Shown: positions 18,318 to 28,419, counted from the stretch's first letter. The stretch is DNA of 64,000 nt from Flavobacterium alvei (GCF_002920895.1 NZ_PQVG01000007.1:25146-89145), one strand, 5' to 3'. The notes: a model not told the origin generated them from the sequence alone. A program made the numbers and translations.

Positions 18318-19733
18318 CTATTTTGCTTTTAGCTCTTTAATAAAACTTACAATATGAATTATCTCTTTTTTAATCAAAATTAGATATAAAACATAAAAGG
18401 ATAAAAAAACAACAAACCCTTTTATAGGTTCAAATGCAATCATTACATAACAAAATAGAACAGAAAGAAATATATTGTAAACCGTTTTTTTGAAGCTCGA
18501 TAAACCGAAAAAATTAGAAAGATAGGTTTCAATTATTATTGACCTTATTGCTACAGCGATTGTCATCGAAAAAAGGACAAAATTGAGATTCTTCATCATA
18601 ACACCTATTATAGAAAACAGTGTAACTATTACCAATGAAATGATGTTAAACAACAGTAATAACTTTTCTTTTCTCAGTATTTTCATATACGTACTAAAAA
18701 GAATTTGCATCTTACCATCAAACAAACACAATGGCAGCAGAATTACAAAATAAGTAATACTATCAGTATAAGATGGCAACCAAACTTTAATAAACAATAC
18801 TACAATAGGAAAAAACAAGAATATTCCATTCAAAATGATGTTTAAGAAATCTAATCCTACCACATATACCTTTTTTTGTTGTTCACTTCCCCGTTGAATC
18901 AATAGAGGAAATAAAACAATACTAACCTGACTAATAAACAATAAGAAAAAAGCGGTTAAGGATAAGGAAAGAGAAATTTTTCCAAAAATTACGATTCCCC
19001 ATGTTTTTTCAATCAAATACCTACCTACTCCCAAGACGAGCATTCCTGCAATATTAGACAACATCAATAGGGAACCAACAGATATGTTTTCTTTAAATTC
19101 AATCAGACTTTTTTTCAAATCTAAAGCCTTGGTGAATAAAATTGCTTTTCCTTGATAGATAGCGTAAATCAGTCCAAACAAACGGGCAATAACATAAAAA
19201 AAAATATAATATTCAGAATTCTTTACTTGGAACGAGAATAAAAAAAACAAGAAAACTAAAAAAACAACTTTATCAATAACAGTTGAAATTGAAAACAATT
19301 TCATTTTATTAAAAGCTTGAAAAACGGTTCCAAAAAAAGTGGATAGATTGGAAAGAATCAAATATATAGAGGCAAAAATAAGGATGCTCTTTTTGTGAGG
19401 ATCGTTTGAACAAAATAGGGCAAAGAGAGTAACAAACAATCCAACAATCAGTTCTAAAGCAAATAAAATTCTAAATTGAGAATGCAATAAGGTATTATTT
19501 ACATCCGAAAAAGACTTTCCTCCGTATCTAAGATAAATCCCGTCTAACAATCCTAAATGAAAAAAACCAACATAGGAACTTAAGAATAAAAAAAATTGCC
19601 AATAGCCAAACCCTTCGATTCCTAGTATTTTAGGAACAATAAAAGACATGGATATACTCAAAATAAGTGAGAACCCTTGTGAGAGAAAAACGTATGAAAA
19701 ATTTAGTATAGCCTCTTTAGCCGATTGTTTCAT
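18318..19733 (-). CDS. Repeat-unit flippase (Wzx-like)
   Basis: A 471-residue MATE-like/polysaccharide transporter (Wzx) with about 12-14 helices. The N-terminus (FSYVFLSQGFSLILSISMSFIVPKILG, shortened here to its character: polar start then two helices) and the Tyr-Trp rich GFGYWQFFLF are typical. It moves undecaprenyl-linked repeat units across the inner membrane and lies next to the Wzy-like gene, as in Wzx/Wzy systems. It is the first of two flippases in the window. Confidence 0.9.
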   Translation of the reverse strand: MKQSAKEAILNFSYVFLSQGFSLILSISMSFIVPKILGIEGFGYWQFFLFLSSYVGFFHLGLLDGIYLRYGGKSFSDVNNTLLHSQFRILFALELIVGLFVTLFALFCSNDPHKKSILIFASIYLILSNLSTFFGTVFQAFNKMKLFSISTVIDKVVFLVFLFFLFSFQVKNSEYYIFFYVIARLFGLIYAIYQGKAILFTKALDLKKSLIEFKENISVGSLLMLSNIAGMLVLGVGRYLIEKTWGIVIFGKISLSLSLTAFFLLFISQVSIVLFPLLIQRGSEQQKKVYVVGLDFLNIILNGIFLFFPIVVLFIKVWLPSYTDSITYFVILLPLCLFDGKMQILFSTYMKILRKEKLLLLFNIISLVIVTLFSIIGVMMKNLNFVLFSMTIAVAIRSIIIETYLSNFFGLSSFKKTVYNIFLSVLFCYVMIAFEPIKGFVVFLSFYVLYLILIKKEIIHIVSFIKELKAK

Positions 19734-19846
19734 TGATGTAATTAGGAATAATCTCAGGATTTCTAAAAAAAGCTGAATAAATACACAAACTTGAAGATAA
19801 GTTGTCTAATAAGTATTTGTTTCCTTAAAATGGATAATCTTCCAGA

Positions 19847-20920
19847 CTATTTGGCCATTAATTGTTTCAATCTGACTCTTCCAACCAGAAATAGCATTAC
19901 AGAAAATCCACCCATAAATCCACCCATAATCAATCCTTTCAGTTTTCGAAATCTTTCCATTTTCAAAGGATAAATGGGTCTATCTAAAACTTGAATTAAT
20001 GGTGTTTCTCTCCTAACAGTAACTTTAGCTAATTCGGTTTGCTTTACTAATTCAGTGAGTATAGCTGCATTTGCCTGAACATCAACTTGTTTTCGTGAAG
20101 AAGGAACTCTGCGGGCATTTAGGGCAGGATTCAAATTAAAAGTATTGTCATTTGCTGTTGCCACTCCTGCAATAGCATTATTCAATTCACTTCTAATAGA
20201 ATCAGTTTGTCTTTCAAGAATTTCCATATTAGTTCTTGCTTTTTTGCTTTTGGTAGTGATATAAAACAATCCTACTTGCCTCGCTAAAGCCTCGCAAAAT
20301 TCTTTTGAGAACTGTTCGTTTCCAGAAGTAAACTCCATAGTGATAATATCAACTTTTTTATCTTTTTGTCCAACGGACAAAGAATTTTTAGACAAATCAC
20401 CATAAATCGCCCCCAAAATACTGTCATGTACTCTCGTGAAATACTTTCTTTTGGTGTTTGGTGGAAATTGAATTTTAGCCAATTGGGGTTTATTTTTCCA
20501 ATTATCCCTCCACTCCTTATTCTGAATATACATCTCTGCAAAGGAAATCGTTTTCCCTTTATAAAAAACAGGCTTCATCAAGGTCTGTTCAACCATGTTT
20601 CGAGACTTAAATAACTCACTCAAATTGGAGCCTTCAAAAATTCCTCCTCCACTACCTCCTAAACTCAACCCAAATTGACTTGCTAAACTTAAAACCCCAT
20701 TAGAACTTCCTGATTTATCACCTTCAAGTGCAAAAGTAAGTGTTGCTGTATATACAGGTTTTTGGGTAAACGAATATCCCAATCCTAATATTCCTCCTAT
20801 AATTCCAGCCAATACAATAGTCTTCCATTTCAAAAGAAAAAAATGATACCATTTGGCATATTTATCGAACAATCCTTTTAATGTTATTTCATCTTTGACT
20901 ATAGGTTCTTTTGTTGTCAT
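19847..20920 (-). CDS. Wzz-like chain-length determinant (polysaccharide co-polymerase)
   Basis: A 357-residue inner-membrane protein with two helices, one at about residues 28-50 and one near the C-terminus (about 328-346), flanking a large periplasmic domain. A Pro-rich segment (IQVLDRPIYPLK) precedes the last helix, as in Wzz. There is no kinase domain, unlike the two Wzc-like proteins at 29 and 33 kb. It would set chain length for the product of the nearby Wzy-like protein. Confidence 0.9.
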   Translation of the reverse strand: MTTKEPIVKDEITLKGLFDKYAKWYHFFLLKWKTIVLAGIIGGILGLGYSFTQKPVYTATLTFALEGDKSGSSNGVLSLASQFGLSLGGSGGGIFEGSNLSELFKSRNMVEQTLMKPVFYKGKTISFAEMYIQNKEWRDNWKNKPQLAKIQFPPNTKRKYFTRVHDSILGAIYGDLSKNSLSVGQKDKKVDIITMEFTSGNEQFSKEFCEALARQVGLFYITTKSKKARTNMEILERQTDSIRSELNNAIAGVATANDNTFNLNPALNARRVPSSRKQVDVQANAAILTELVKQTELAKVTVRRETPLIQVLDRPIYPLKMERFRKLKGLIMGGFMGGFSVMLFLVGRVRLKQLMAK

Positions 20921-20981
20921 TCGAATATCAGTTTTGATTTTGGTTTAATTTTTTCTTTTAAATTTAATATAAAAGTAAGTA

Positions 20982-23408
20982 CTATTTAAAAGAGGTTACA
21001 ATCAATAAAGCAAGACTAGTTATTACACTACCAATACTTACCCATTCTCCCGTACTCATTTTTCTGGTTTCTGGTTTCTCTGGTACTACAATTTGAGAAC
21101 CAGGTAACACTTTTGGATAAGACCGAATAAAAAAGAAAGAACTAGACACAGCTGCTTTTCCATTCGGATAAATTATATATGCTTTATTCTTCCATCCTTT
21201 TGCATCGGTTCCTCCAACAGATTCTAAATAATAATTAAACCCTTTCCCTTTGTTATAAGGAATCTCAGAAGTCAACAAAACACTACCCGTCACTTTTACG
21301 CTTTCATTGTAAACCGAAACTTCTATTTCATCACCTGGAAATAAAGTAACATTGGTTTTATCTGTTGGGTCTTTAACAATTTTTCGCCAATCTACCGGAA
21401 TGGTCGCATATTTCAAATCTTCCTTAAGCTTCTTAGCCAATTTATTTTGAATAGAATCTTTCTTACCTAAATTTAGATTTACATTTTCTATTGCTTCAAT
21501 TTGCTTCGCTTGAATTGGACGCTTGATTTTCACTCCATCAACATTAGCAATAGACGACAACCCTCCAGCACGCTGAATCACATCGTAAATTTTTTCTTTT
21601 TTACTGGCCAAAACATATTTCCCAGTATAATTCACTGCTCCACTCACAGTAACCATTTCTGGTTTTTCATAAACAGCCATTCTTCGAACATTCACTACAT
21701 CAAAAGGTTCTAATACAAAATTTCTGACTTCTTCATTATTCACTTCAGTATATTCCAAATTAAACAATTGAACTTTACTTGAATTTGTTGCATTTATTTC
21801 GTCTGATTTGATCATTCGAGCTACTTCTATCCTTTTGGATGCCGACCCTGTCAATCCTCCTGCTTGTAGCAATAAATCTTTCAAAGTCAGATTCTCGTGA
21901 AACTCATATTCACCTGGTATTTTTATTTCGCCATCAATGGTTATTTTGTAATCCTCCTTGAAATCTAATACTGAATACACTGTGATGATGTCTTCTTTTT
22001 GCAAACTAATATTCGCTTCGGCATCTCCAGAAAGAACTTTTTCTAGATTCACATGTGCTGCCTCTGTGGTCAAATCTGCTTTTGTTCGAACTATTGTGGC
22101 TCTTTTAGTATAAGCATCTTCTTTGAGCCCATCTGCTTGTTGAATCAAATCCGAAATGCGCATTCCTTCATAAAAAGAATAAATATTAGGTCTAAAAACA
22201 GCTCCTTCAATTCGAATACGATTCTCAAATCGGTTCAATATCTTCGAAACTCGAAAAACATCTCCAGCAAGAGGCTTGTAGCTGCCAAATTCCGAAAATT
22301 TAATGTCTTTTACTTTTAAATCTTTTGATGTTTTTTGTAAAACATTAACCGATGCAGTATAAGCAAACTCATTAAATCCAGAAGCAAACGCTAATAAATC
22401 CTTGAAGGTTTCTCCCGACTTCATCTCGAAAATTCCAGGACGTTTTACTTCTCCCTCTAAAGTAACTCTTTGCGAATAGGCAGGAATACGAATCACATCA
22501 TTGTCTTTCAAGCCCACATTATCGGATTGATTGCCATTGACTAAAAAGTTATAAATATCTATTTTTCGATACACTTTGTTGTTTCTCAAAAGCTCAATAT
22601 TTCTATAACTCCCATTTTTTCCTGGGCCACCTCCCAAAAACAAAGCATTGTAAACCGTAGCCAAAGAAGATATAGAATAATTTCCTGGTTGCTTACTACC
22701 AATAATTGTGACTTTTATAGTGCGAATCCGACTCAAACTAATTCCTACTTGCGATTGTCCTGATGCTACTGTACTGTAAACTCTAGCAATTGCACTCTTT
22801 ATTTTTTGAGTAGCCGCTTCAATGGTCATGCCTGAAACTGGAATTTGACCAACATATTGAATACTAACTTTACCTTCTGTAGTTACAGGTACGCTAGCAT
22901 TATATTCCTGAACACCATAAACACTAATTTGCAATTCATCCCCTGGACCTAAAACATAATTCACTGGTGTCGCCAATTTTAAATTCGGTTCAAAATTCAA
23001 ATCGGGATTATCAAACAACTCCGATCCAAAAACTAATGAATTTAAGGTATCCTTTACTTTTTTATTTACTATTTTTTCTTGTTTACGGTTTTGCTCTCCC
23101 TTTTTCTCATCATAAACATCTCCATTAGAAACTCCGGTTGTTCCGGTTGCAAATTGTGATCCCAATCGAACTTTTAATTTAGCAAACTCTGTAGCCGACA
23201 TCCCTTTGGCCAAAGCCATAGGCTCTACTTGCTCAATAGTAGTATTGTTGCTTTGCAATTGCGATTTTATTTTGGCAATCTCAGCATCTGATAAATAATC
23301 AACTTTAACAGTGCTCAAATCCGTTCCTTTTAATAAATCTTGGGCCTTCAAAGAACCCGATTGAAAAAGGGCAAATACTAATAAAAAAACAGTAATTATT
23401 TTTTTCAT
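20982..23408 (-). CDS. SLBB-domain outer-membrane polysaccharide export protein (OPX, large type)
   Basis: An 808-residue secreted protein. A signal peptide (cleavage near SLKA-QD, residue 22) is followed by a poly-export domain (VLGPGDELQISVYG, about residues 153-166) and several SLBB beta-grasp repeats (for example VTLEGEVKRPGIFEM, YKITIDGEIKIPGEYEF, VTVSGAVNYTGKYVL). A C-terminal hydrophobic helix (VSIGSVITSLALLIV) is probably the membrane-anchoring end. It is the export channel component for the downstream block. The gene follows a 413-base leader with promoter, repeated element and terminator, so expression is probably controlled by antitermination. Confidence 0.93.
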   Translation of the reverse strand: MKKIITVFLLVFALFQSGSLKAQDLLKGTDLSTVKVDYLSDAEIAKIKSQLQSNNTTIEQVEPMALAKGMSATEFAKLKVRLGSQFATGTTGVSNGDVYDEKKGEQNRKQEKIVNKKVKDTLNSLVFGSELFDNPDLNFEPNLKLATPVNYVLGPGDELQISVYGVQEYNASVPVTTEGKVSIQYVGQIPVSGMTIEAATQKIKSAIARVYSTVASGQSQVGISLSRIRTIKVTIIGSKQPGNYSISSLATVYNALFLGGGPGKNGSYRNIELLRNNKVYRKIDIYNFLVNGNQSDNVGLKDNDVIRIPAYSQRVTLEGEVKRPGIFEMKSGETFKDLLAFASGFNEFAYTASVNVLQKTSKDLKVKDIKFSEFGSYKPLAGDVFRVSKILNRFENRIRIEGAVFRPNIYSFYEGMRISDLIQQADGLKEDAYTKRATIVRTKADLTTEAAHVNLEKVLSGDAEANISLQKEDIITVYSVLDFKEDYKITIDGEIKIPGEYEFHENLTLKDLLLQAGGLTGSASKRIEVARMIKSDEINATNSSKVQLFNLEYTEVNNEEVRNFVLEPFDVVNVRRMAVYEKPEMVTVSGAVNYTGKYVLASKKEKIYDVIQRAGGLSSIANVDGVKIKRPIQAKQIEAIENVNLNLGKKDSIQNKLAKKLKEDLKYATIPVDWRKIVKDPTDKTNVTLFPGDEIEVSVYNESVKVTGSVLLTSEIPYNKGKGFNYYLESVGGTDAKGWKNKAYIIYPNGKAAVSSSFFFIRSYPKVLPGSQIVVPEKPETRKMSTGEWVSIGSVITSLALLIVTSFK

Positions 23409-23443
23409 ATTGAAAAGGGAATAAATAACAATTATTAAAAATT

Positions 23444-23466
23444 AAAAAAAGGAAACGCTATCCTTT
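23444..23466 (-). terminator. Leader terminator 36 bases before the SLBB OPX start
   Basis: On the minus strand AAAGGA (466-461 of the 23 kb block) pairs with TCCTTT (453-448) around a TAGCGTT loop, followed by further Ts and AATTTTT. It sits inside the leader, between the conserved element and the OPX ATG at 23408, so it would block the operon unless bypassed. A weaker hairpin (AGGC-AAATTA-GCCT then TTTT) lies about 20 bases before it. Confidence 0.6.
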
Positions 23467-23512
23467 ACTTTTTAGTATAGCAAAAGGCTAATTTGCCTAT
23501 ATTAAATTCATC

Positions 23513-23596
23513 TTAAAACAAGTACTCGATCATAGGCTTATCAACTACAGAACTCCCTGCATTTTGTTCAGTGAGCTGAGAACTAAAACTAAACAT
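23513..23596 (-). CDS. Possible 27-codon leader ORF
   Basis: An ORF of 27 codons starts at the ATG that ends the conserved leader element (GCCATG) and reads MFSFSSQLTEQNAGSSVV and so on, stopping at 23513-23515 before the terminator. It resembles no family I recognise. In the second copy of the element (54.46 kb) the same ATG opens an ORF of only 8 codons. It may be a translated leader peptide, or the ATG may simply be part of the DNA/RNA element. Confidence 0.3.
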   Translation of the reverse strand: MFSFSSQLTEQNAGSSVVDKPMIEYLF

Positions 23597-23625
23597 GGCT
23601 TCGCCGTTGCCACTCCCATAATGGG
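23594..23625 (-). promoter_or_regulatory. Leader element, copy 1 (ops-like antitermination site candidate)
   Basis: On the minus strand a small hairpin (CCCA-TTA-TGGG) runs into GGGAGT, three variable bases and AACGGCGAAGCCATG. The last part contains GGC-GAA-GCC, a mini-hairpin. The same 6 + 15 bases with the same spacing recur before fcl at 54.46 kb. It starts about 30 bases downstream of the -7 box. Position, hairpin and a NusG-like gene directly upstream suggest recruitment of that regulator. Confidence 0.6.
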
Positions 23626-23646
23626 GCTGCTAAACTTCAAGCGTTT

Positions 23647-23655
23647 GCAAATTTA
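23647..23655 (-). promoter_or_regulatory. Promoter -7 box of the SLBB OPX operon leader
   Basis: TAAATTTGC on the minus strand matches TAnnTTTG with the preferred following pyrimidine. It lies 166 bases after the NusG-like gene stop and would give a leader of about 230 bases. The 23656-23821 stretch is AT-rich with no further feature recognised. Confidence 0.55.
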
Positions 23656-23821
23656 TAGTAAAATAAAAAGAAAATAAGTTTTTTAATAGCTGAATATAGT
23701 ATCTTCAAACAACTAAAACACAGAGTACATTTTAACTCTATTTCACTATCAATAAACCTATTACTTCTCAAATACACACTAAGCACTAAATATGTATAAT
23801 TAATTTATTTCAAAAACAAAA

Positions 23822-24292
23822 TTATATCTCTTTTTTATTCACTTTAAGCACACAACCTAACGATTCTAAAATCAAAACATAATGATTCTGTTTAACCTCC
23901 TTTATAACGGCCGATTGACTTACAAAAGGACCCGATTCTAATACAATGGTATCTCCTTTTTTCCATCCATCTATTGAAACTTCATATGTTTCTGGAGCAG
24001 AAAGCCAATTTTGAATCGCTTCTATTTCCGTATTTTTTACTACTGCGGGTTTTCCCAACCAAAACAAATAACGAACAACTCCAGGTGCTTCAAATATCCG
24101 ATTGCGATCCTTTTCTTCTAATTGAACAAAAATATAAGAATTGAATAAAGGTACATTTACCTTTTTTTTCCGATCCGACCATTGACTCATTTTGGCAATT
24201 AACGGACAATAAGAGGTAACCCCAATCTCATTCAACCGCTCGGCTACCTTCTTTTCCCACTTGGGCTTAGTATATACTACATACCAATTCAT
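23822..24292 (-). CDS. NusG-like transcription antiterminator (UpxY/RfaH-type)
   Basis: A 156-residue NusG paralogue. The NGN domain starts WYVVYTKPKWEKKVAERL (residues 3-20) and includes VPLFNSYIFVQ; the C-terminal KOW-like domain runs from about residue 105 (GDTIVLESGPF). UpxY proteins in Bacteroides and RfaH in Enterobacteria let RNA polymerase read through long polysaccharide operons by binding at a leader site. This gene sits between rmlB and the OPX leader, which carries such a candidate site, and the site recurs at the head of the cluster. It is the likely trans-acting regulator of both. Confidence 0.9.
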   Translation of the reverse strand: MNWYVVYTKPKWEKKVAERLNEIGVTSYCPLIAKMSQWSDRKKKVNVPLFNSYIFVQLEEKDRNRIFEAPGVVRYLFWLGKPAVVKNTEIEAIQNWLSAPETYEVSIDGWKKGDTIVLESGPFVSQSAVIKEVKQNHYVLILESLGCVLKVNKKEI

Positions 24293-24338
24293 ATTTGCGA
24301 TTGTTTGTTGTTCGATTTTCGATCATCGATTTTCGTTC

Positions 24339-25385
24339 CTAAGAATACATCTGCTCATAATACTTGACATAATCTCCCGAAGTTACATTGTCAAGCCATT
24401 CCTGATTACTCAAATACCAATCGATGGTTAACTCCAATCCTTGTTCAAAAGTTACAGAAGGTTTCCACCCCAACTCTTTATTAATTTTATTGGCATCGAT
24501 AGCATAACGCAAATCATGTCCTGGTCGGTCTTTGACGTAAGTAATCAGTTTTTCAGATTCCCCTGATTCTCTTCCCAGTTTGGTATCCATAATTTGACAC
24601 AATACTTTTACCAAATCAATATTTTTCCATTCATTAAAACCGCCAATATTATAAGTTTCATGAGTTGCACCTTCGTGAAAAACCAAGTCAATTGCAACAG
24701 CATGATCTTTTACGAAAAGCCAATCACGGGTATAATTCCCATCGCCATAAACCGGCAAAGATTTATTGTTAATAATATTATTGATAAACAATGGAATTAA
24801 TTTTTCAGGAAAATGATTGGGTCCGTAATTATTAGAACAATTGGTCAATACAAAAGGCAAACCATAAGTCTCGCCATAAGCTCTCACAAAATGGTCGGAA
24901 CTCGCTTTGGAAGCCGAATATGGGGAATTTGGATCATAGGGAGTGGTTTCAGTAAATAAACCCTCGACTCCTAAAGAACCATAAACTTCATCTGTGCTCA
25001 CATGATAAAAACGCTTGCCTTCACTATCATTTGCCCATTGTTTTTTGGCTGCATTAAGCAAATTCACAGTGCCAATAACATTGGTTTTTACAAATGCCAT
25101 TGGATCTTCAATAGAACGATCTACATGAGATTCAGCAGCCAAATGAATGACTCCATCAAACTGATGTTCTTGAAACAATTGATTGATAAAAGGTTCATCA
25201 GTAATATCCCCTTTCACAAAAGTATAATTCGACTCTTTTTCGATATCTTTTATATTCTCTAAATTTCCAGCATAAGTCAATGCATCCAAATTAAAAATTT
25301 GGTACTCTGGATAATTTCGAACAAAACGCCTAACAACGTGTGAACCTATAAAACCTGCACCCCCAGTAATTAATATTTTTTTCAT
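24339..25385 (-). CDS. rmlB: dTDP-glucose 4,6-dehydratase
   Basis: Second enzyme of dTDP-L-rhamnose synthesis, 348 residues. GGAGFIGSHVVRRF (residues 8-21) binds NAD; the catalytic region has DEVYGSLG and the YSASK Tyr/Lys pair, plus THEVYGSLG-like and NCSNNYGP family signatures. It is separated from rmlC, rmlD and rmlA by about 15 kb but is on the same strand. The 46 bases to the NusG-like gene contain TTTTCGATCATCGATTTTCG, related to other TCG-rich intergenic repeats here. Confidence 0.97.
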   Translation of the reverse strand: MKKILITGGAGFIGSHVVRRFVRNYPEYQIFNLDALTYAGNLENIKDIEKESNYTFVKGDITDEPFINQLFQEHQFDGVIHLAAESHVDRSIEDPMAFVKTNVIGTVNLLNAAKKQWANDSEGKRFYHVSTDEVYGSLGVEGLFTETTPYDPNSPYSASKASSDHFVRAYGETYGLPFVLTNCSNNYGPNHFPEKLIPLFINNIINNKSLPVYGDGNYTRDWLFVKDHAVAIDLVFHEGATHETYNIGGFNEWKNIDLVKVLCQIMDTKLGRESGESEKLITYVKDRPGHDLRYAIDANKINKELGWKPSVTFEQGLELTIDWYLSNQEWLDNVTSGDYVKYYEQMYS

Positions 25386-25465
25386 TTTCTAATGATATTA
25401 AAATTGTATATCTATTTTCAATTAATTTTTAGCTTTTCTATTATCTTTATTCTAAATTCTATATC

Positions 25466-26749
25466 TTACAACTTCCCATCTGCTTGATTACCCAAAACGC
25501 CTTTGACATCATAAACCACACTATTTTGTTTTTTTAGAGCATCAAGATCCAATGCTAAAAACTCCTGATGCGCTACTCCCAAAACAATTGCATCAAATCT
25601 GGTCGTAGGAATCTCATTATGTGTTGTCAATTGGTATTCATGCAAAACCTCAACTGGATTGGCCCAAGGATCATAAGTACTCACTTGAATACCATAATCT
25701 TCTAAAGCACGGATTACATCGACAATTTTTGTGTTGCGAACATCTGGACAGTTTTCTTTGAAAGTAATTCCTAACATAAACAAATTGGCACCGTTTATAG
25801 TAATCCCATTTTTAATCATCAACTTGACCACCTGCGAAGCTACATAATCGCCCATACTGTCATTCAAACGGCGTCCAGCAAGAATTATTTCGGGGTGATA
25901 TCCATTTTCTTGTGCTTTTTGTGCCAAATAATAAGGATCGACACCGATGCAATGTCCGCCAACTAATCCTGGTTTAAAAGGAAGAAAATTCCATTTCGTT
26001 CCTGCTGCTTCCAATACAGCTTGGGTATCGATTTCTAATATATTGAAAATTTTAGCCAATTCATTGACAAAAGCAATATTAATATCGCGTTGTGAATTCT
26101 CAATAACTTTAGCAGCTTCGGCTACTTTTATTGAAGGCGCAAGATGGGTTCCAGCGGTAATCACAGATTGGTACAATTCGTTTACTTTTTGTCCAACGGC
26201 TGGAGTAGATCCCGAAGTAACTTTAAGTATTTTATCAACAGTATGCTCTTTGTCTCCCGGATTGATACGTTCTGGTGAATAACCCGCAAAAAAATCGACA
26301 TTGAATTTTAATCCTGATATTTTTTCTAAAACAGGTACACATTCCTCTTCCGTAACTCCCGGATAGACAGTAGATTCATAAATGACAATATCTCCTTTTT
26401 TTAGAACCTTACCAACGGTTTCACTTGATTTATACAAAGGAGTCAAATCGGGACGATTGTTCTTGTCCACTGGTGTAGGAACAGTAACAATATAATAAGT
26501 ACAATCTGCAATTTCACTTAGTGATGAAGTGCAATACAAACCGTTTTCTGAAGTTGAAGTGGCAACCAAAACCTCTAGTAAACTTTCGGAATCAATCTCA
26601 AGTGTTTTGTCAATCCCTAATTTAAGAGAGTCAATTCGAGACTGATTAATATCAAATCCCACAACAGAATATTGAGTAGCAAAAAGTCGTGCCAATGGCA
26701 ATCCAACATATCCCAACCCGATAATACCTATTTTTATAGTTGTATTCAA
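25466..26749 (-). CDS. TviB/WbpA-like UDP-N-acetylhexosamine 6-dehydrogenase
   Basis: A 427-residue UDP-sugar dehydrogenase of the Vi-antigen TviB/WbpA group. GIIGLGYVGLPLARLF (residues 8-23) binds NAD, and the catalytic Cys is in GGHCIGVDPYYL. These enzymes oxidise UDP-GlcNAc or UDP-GalNAc to the uronic acid. With the TviC/WbpP-like epimerase at 28.4 kb this gives a route to UDP-GalNAcA or UDP-GlcNAcA. UDP-ManNAc dehydrogenase (WecC) is a less likely alternative. Confidence 0.88.
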   Translation of the reverse strand: MNTTIKIGIIGLGYVGLPLARLFATQYSVVGFDINQSRIDSLKLGIDKTLEIDSESLLEVLVATSTSENGLYCTSSLSEIADCTYYIVTVPTPVDKNNRPDLTPLYKSSETVGKVLKKGDIVIYESTVYPGVTEEECVPVLEKISGLKFNVDFFAGYSPERINPGDKEHTVDKILKVTSGSTPAVGQKVNELYQSVITAGTHLAPSIKVAEAAKVIENSQRDINIAFVNELAKIFNILEIDTQAVLEAAGTKWNFLPFKPGLVGGHCIGVDPYYLAQKAQENGYHPEIILAGRRLNDSMGDYVASQVVKLMIKNGITINGANLFMLGITFKENCPDVRNTKIVDVIRALEDYGIQVSTYDPWANPVEVLHEYQLTTHNEIPTTRFDAIVLGVAHQEFLALDLDALKKQNSVVYDVKGVLGNQADGKL

Positions 26750-26923
26750 TTTTATATTTTTTTTGTTTCCAATAATGAAAACTTAGTTTTTTATTTCGTG
26801 TTTATAGAGAAGCCTTAGCTTCTAAATAATTTGTGCTTAACCGCATATTTGGTTAATCGCATCTAAACAACAAAGCTTTTCTAAACAGTTTAACAGTTTA
26901 ACATTTTTCCAAACAACCCCTAA

Positions 26924-28315
26924 CTAACTTCCAACTGCTTGATAAACGAACCCTATCGCTTCTAACTCTACTTTATTCAATATATTCCTGCCATCAAAAA
27001 CAAATGCAGGTTTTTGCATGTTATCGTATATTTTTTGCCAATCATAACCCACAAATTCATCCCATTCAGTGAGGATAGCAATAGCGTGAGCCTCTTTACA
27101 AGCATCGTAAGGGCTTTCAAAAGAGCTAATGGCTTTGGCATTTTTCTCAGTACTTCTGGTCTCTAGATAATCCAAATCAGCTAAAACTTTTTTATGAGAA
27201 ACTTTTGGATCATAAACCGCAATTTGTGCTTGTTCGTTGATTAAATCATCTGCGACAAAAATCGCTGCTGATTCTCTAGTATCATTAGTATCTTTCTTAA
27301 AAGCCCAACCCAAAAAGGCTATTTTTTTATCGGCAACTGTGTTATAAAGAGTTTGAACCACATTATTTGAAAACCGTTTCTTCTGATGGTCATTCATTAT
27401 AATTACTTGCTCCCAATAATCGGCCACAGCTGTCAAACCATAAGATTTGGCAATGTAAACCAAATTCAGAATGTCTTTCTGAAAACAAGAACCACCAAAC
27501 CCAACAGATGCTTTAAGGAATTTAGGACCAATTCGGCTGTCCATTCCAATGGCTTTTGCCACCTCATTAATATTGGCTCCTGTTTTTTCACAAAGCTCAG
27601 ATAAAGCATTAATTGAAGAGATTCTTTGTGCCAAAAAGGCATTGGCAGTCAACTTCGACAATTCGGAAGACCACAAATTGGTAGTCAATATTTTTTCGGG
27701 AGCTACCCAATTCGAATACACATCAACCAAGGCTTGAACTGCATTCTGTCCCTCAACCGATGGGTCTCCACCAATCAATATGCGGTCTGGATTCAACAAA
27801 TCTTCTACTGCAGTTCCTTCGGCAAGAAACTCTGGATTAGACAAAATTTGAAACTGAACATGATTTCCAGTATTGTCAAGAATACTCTTGATAGCCTCTG
27901 CAGTTCGAACTGGTAAAGTTGATTTCTCGACTACAATTTTATCATCTTTGGCAATTTTGGCAATCTGTCTAGCACACAATTCGATGTATTTTAAATCGGC
28001 AGCCATTCCTTTACCTTTACCATATGTTTTGGTAGGAGTGTTGACTGAGATAAAAATAATTTGAGCGTCATCAATTGCTTTTTCTACCTCTGTCGAAAAA
28101 AAGAGATTTCTTCCTCTGGCTTCGGCAACAATTGCACTCAATCCTGGTTCATATATCGGAATATTATTGACATCCTCATCATTCCAAGCAGCAATTCTAT
28201 CCGTATTCAAATCCACAACAGTAACCTGAATATGGGGACATTTTTGAGCAATAACAGCCATAGTAGGTCCCCCAACATATCCTGCACCTATACAACAAAT
28301 TTTAGTGATTTTCAT
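26924..28315 (-). CDS. ugd: UDP-glucose 6-dehydrogenase
   Basis: A 463-residue UDP-glucose dehydrogenase, UDP-glucose + 2 NAD to UDP-glucuronate. [15 protein letters not shown] (residues 7-21) binds NAD, and [16 protein letters not shown] holds the catalytic Cys. Length and sequence resemble the animal-type enzyme, a variant found in several Bacteroidota. The 174 bases between it and the TviB-like gene show no promoter; a TTAACC/GGTTAA inverted repeat at 26838-26857 is the only structure seen. Confidence 0.95.
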   Translation of the reverse strand: MKITKICCIGAGYVGGPTMAVIAQKCPHIQVTVVDLNTDRIAAWNDEDVNNIPIYEPGLSAIVAEARGRNLFFSTEVEKAIDDAQIIFISVNTPTKTYGKGKGMAADLKYIELCARQIAKIAKDDKIVVEKSTLPVRTAEAIKSILDNTGNHVQFQILSNPEFLAEGTAVEDLLNPDRILIGGDPSVEGQNAVQALVDVYSNWVAPEKILTTNLWSSELSKLTANAFLAQRISSINALSELCEKTGANINEVAKAIGMDSRIGPKFLKASVGFGGSCFQKDILNLVYIAKSYGLTAVADYWEQVIIMNDHQKKRFSNNVVQTLYNTVADKKIAFLGWAFKKDTNDTRESAAIFVADDLINEQAQIAVYDPKVSHKKVLADLDYLETRSTEKNAKAISSFESPYDACKEAHAIAILTEWDEFVGYDWQKIYDNMQKPAFVFDGRNILNKVELEAIGFVYQAVGS

Positions 28316-28419
28316 TTTAACAATTTATATTTATAGCATTTCTGCGTTCTTTTTAATCTAATTACTAATCCAGCATCACCCAAAACCTAACACCTAGCAC
28401 CCAAAATTCATAACCCAAT

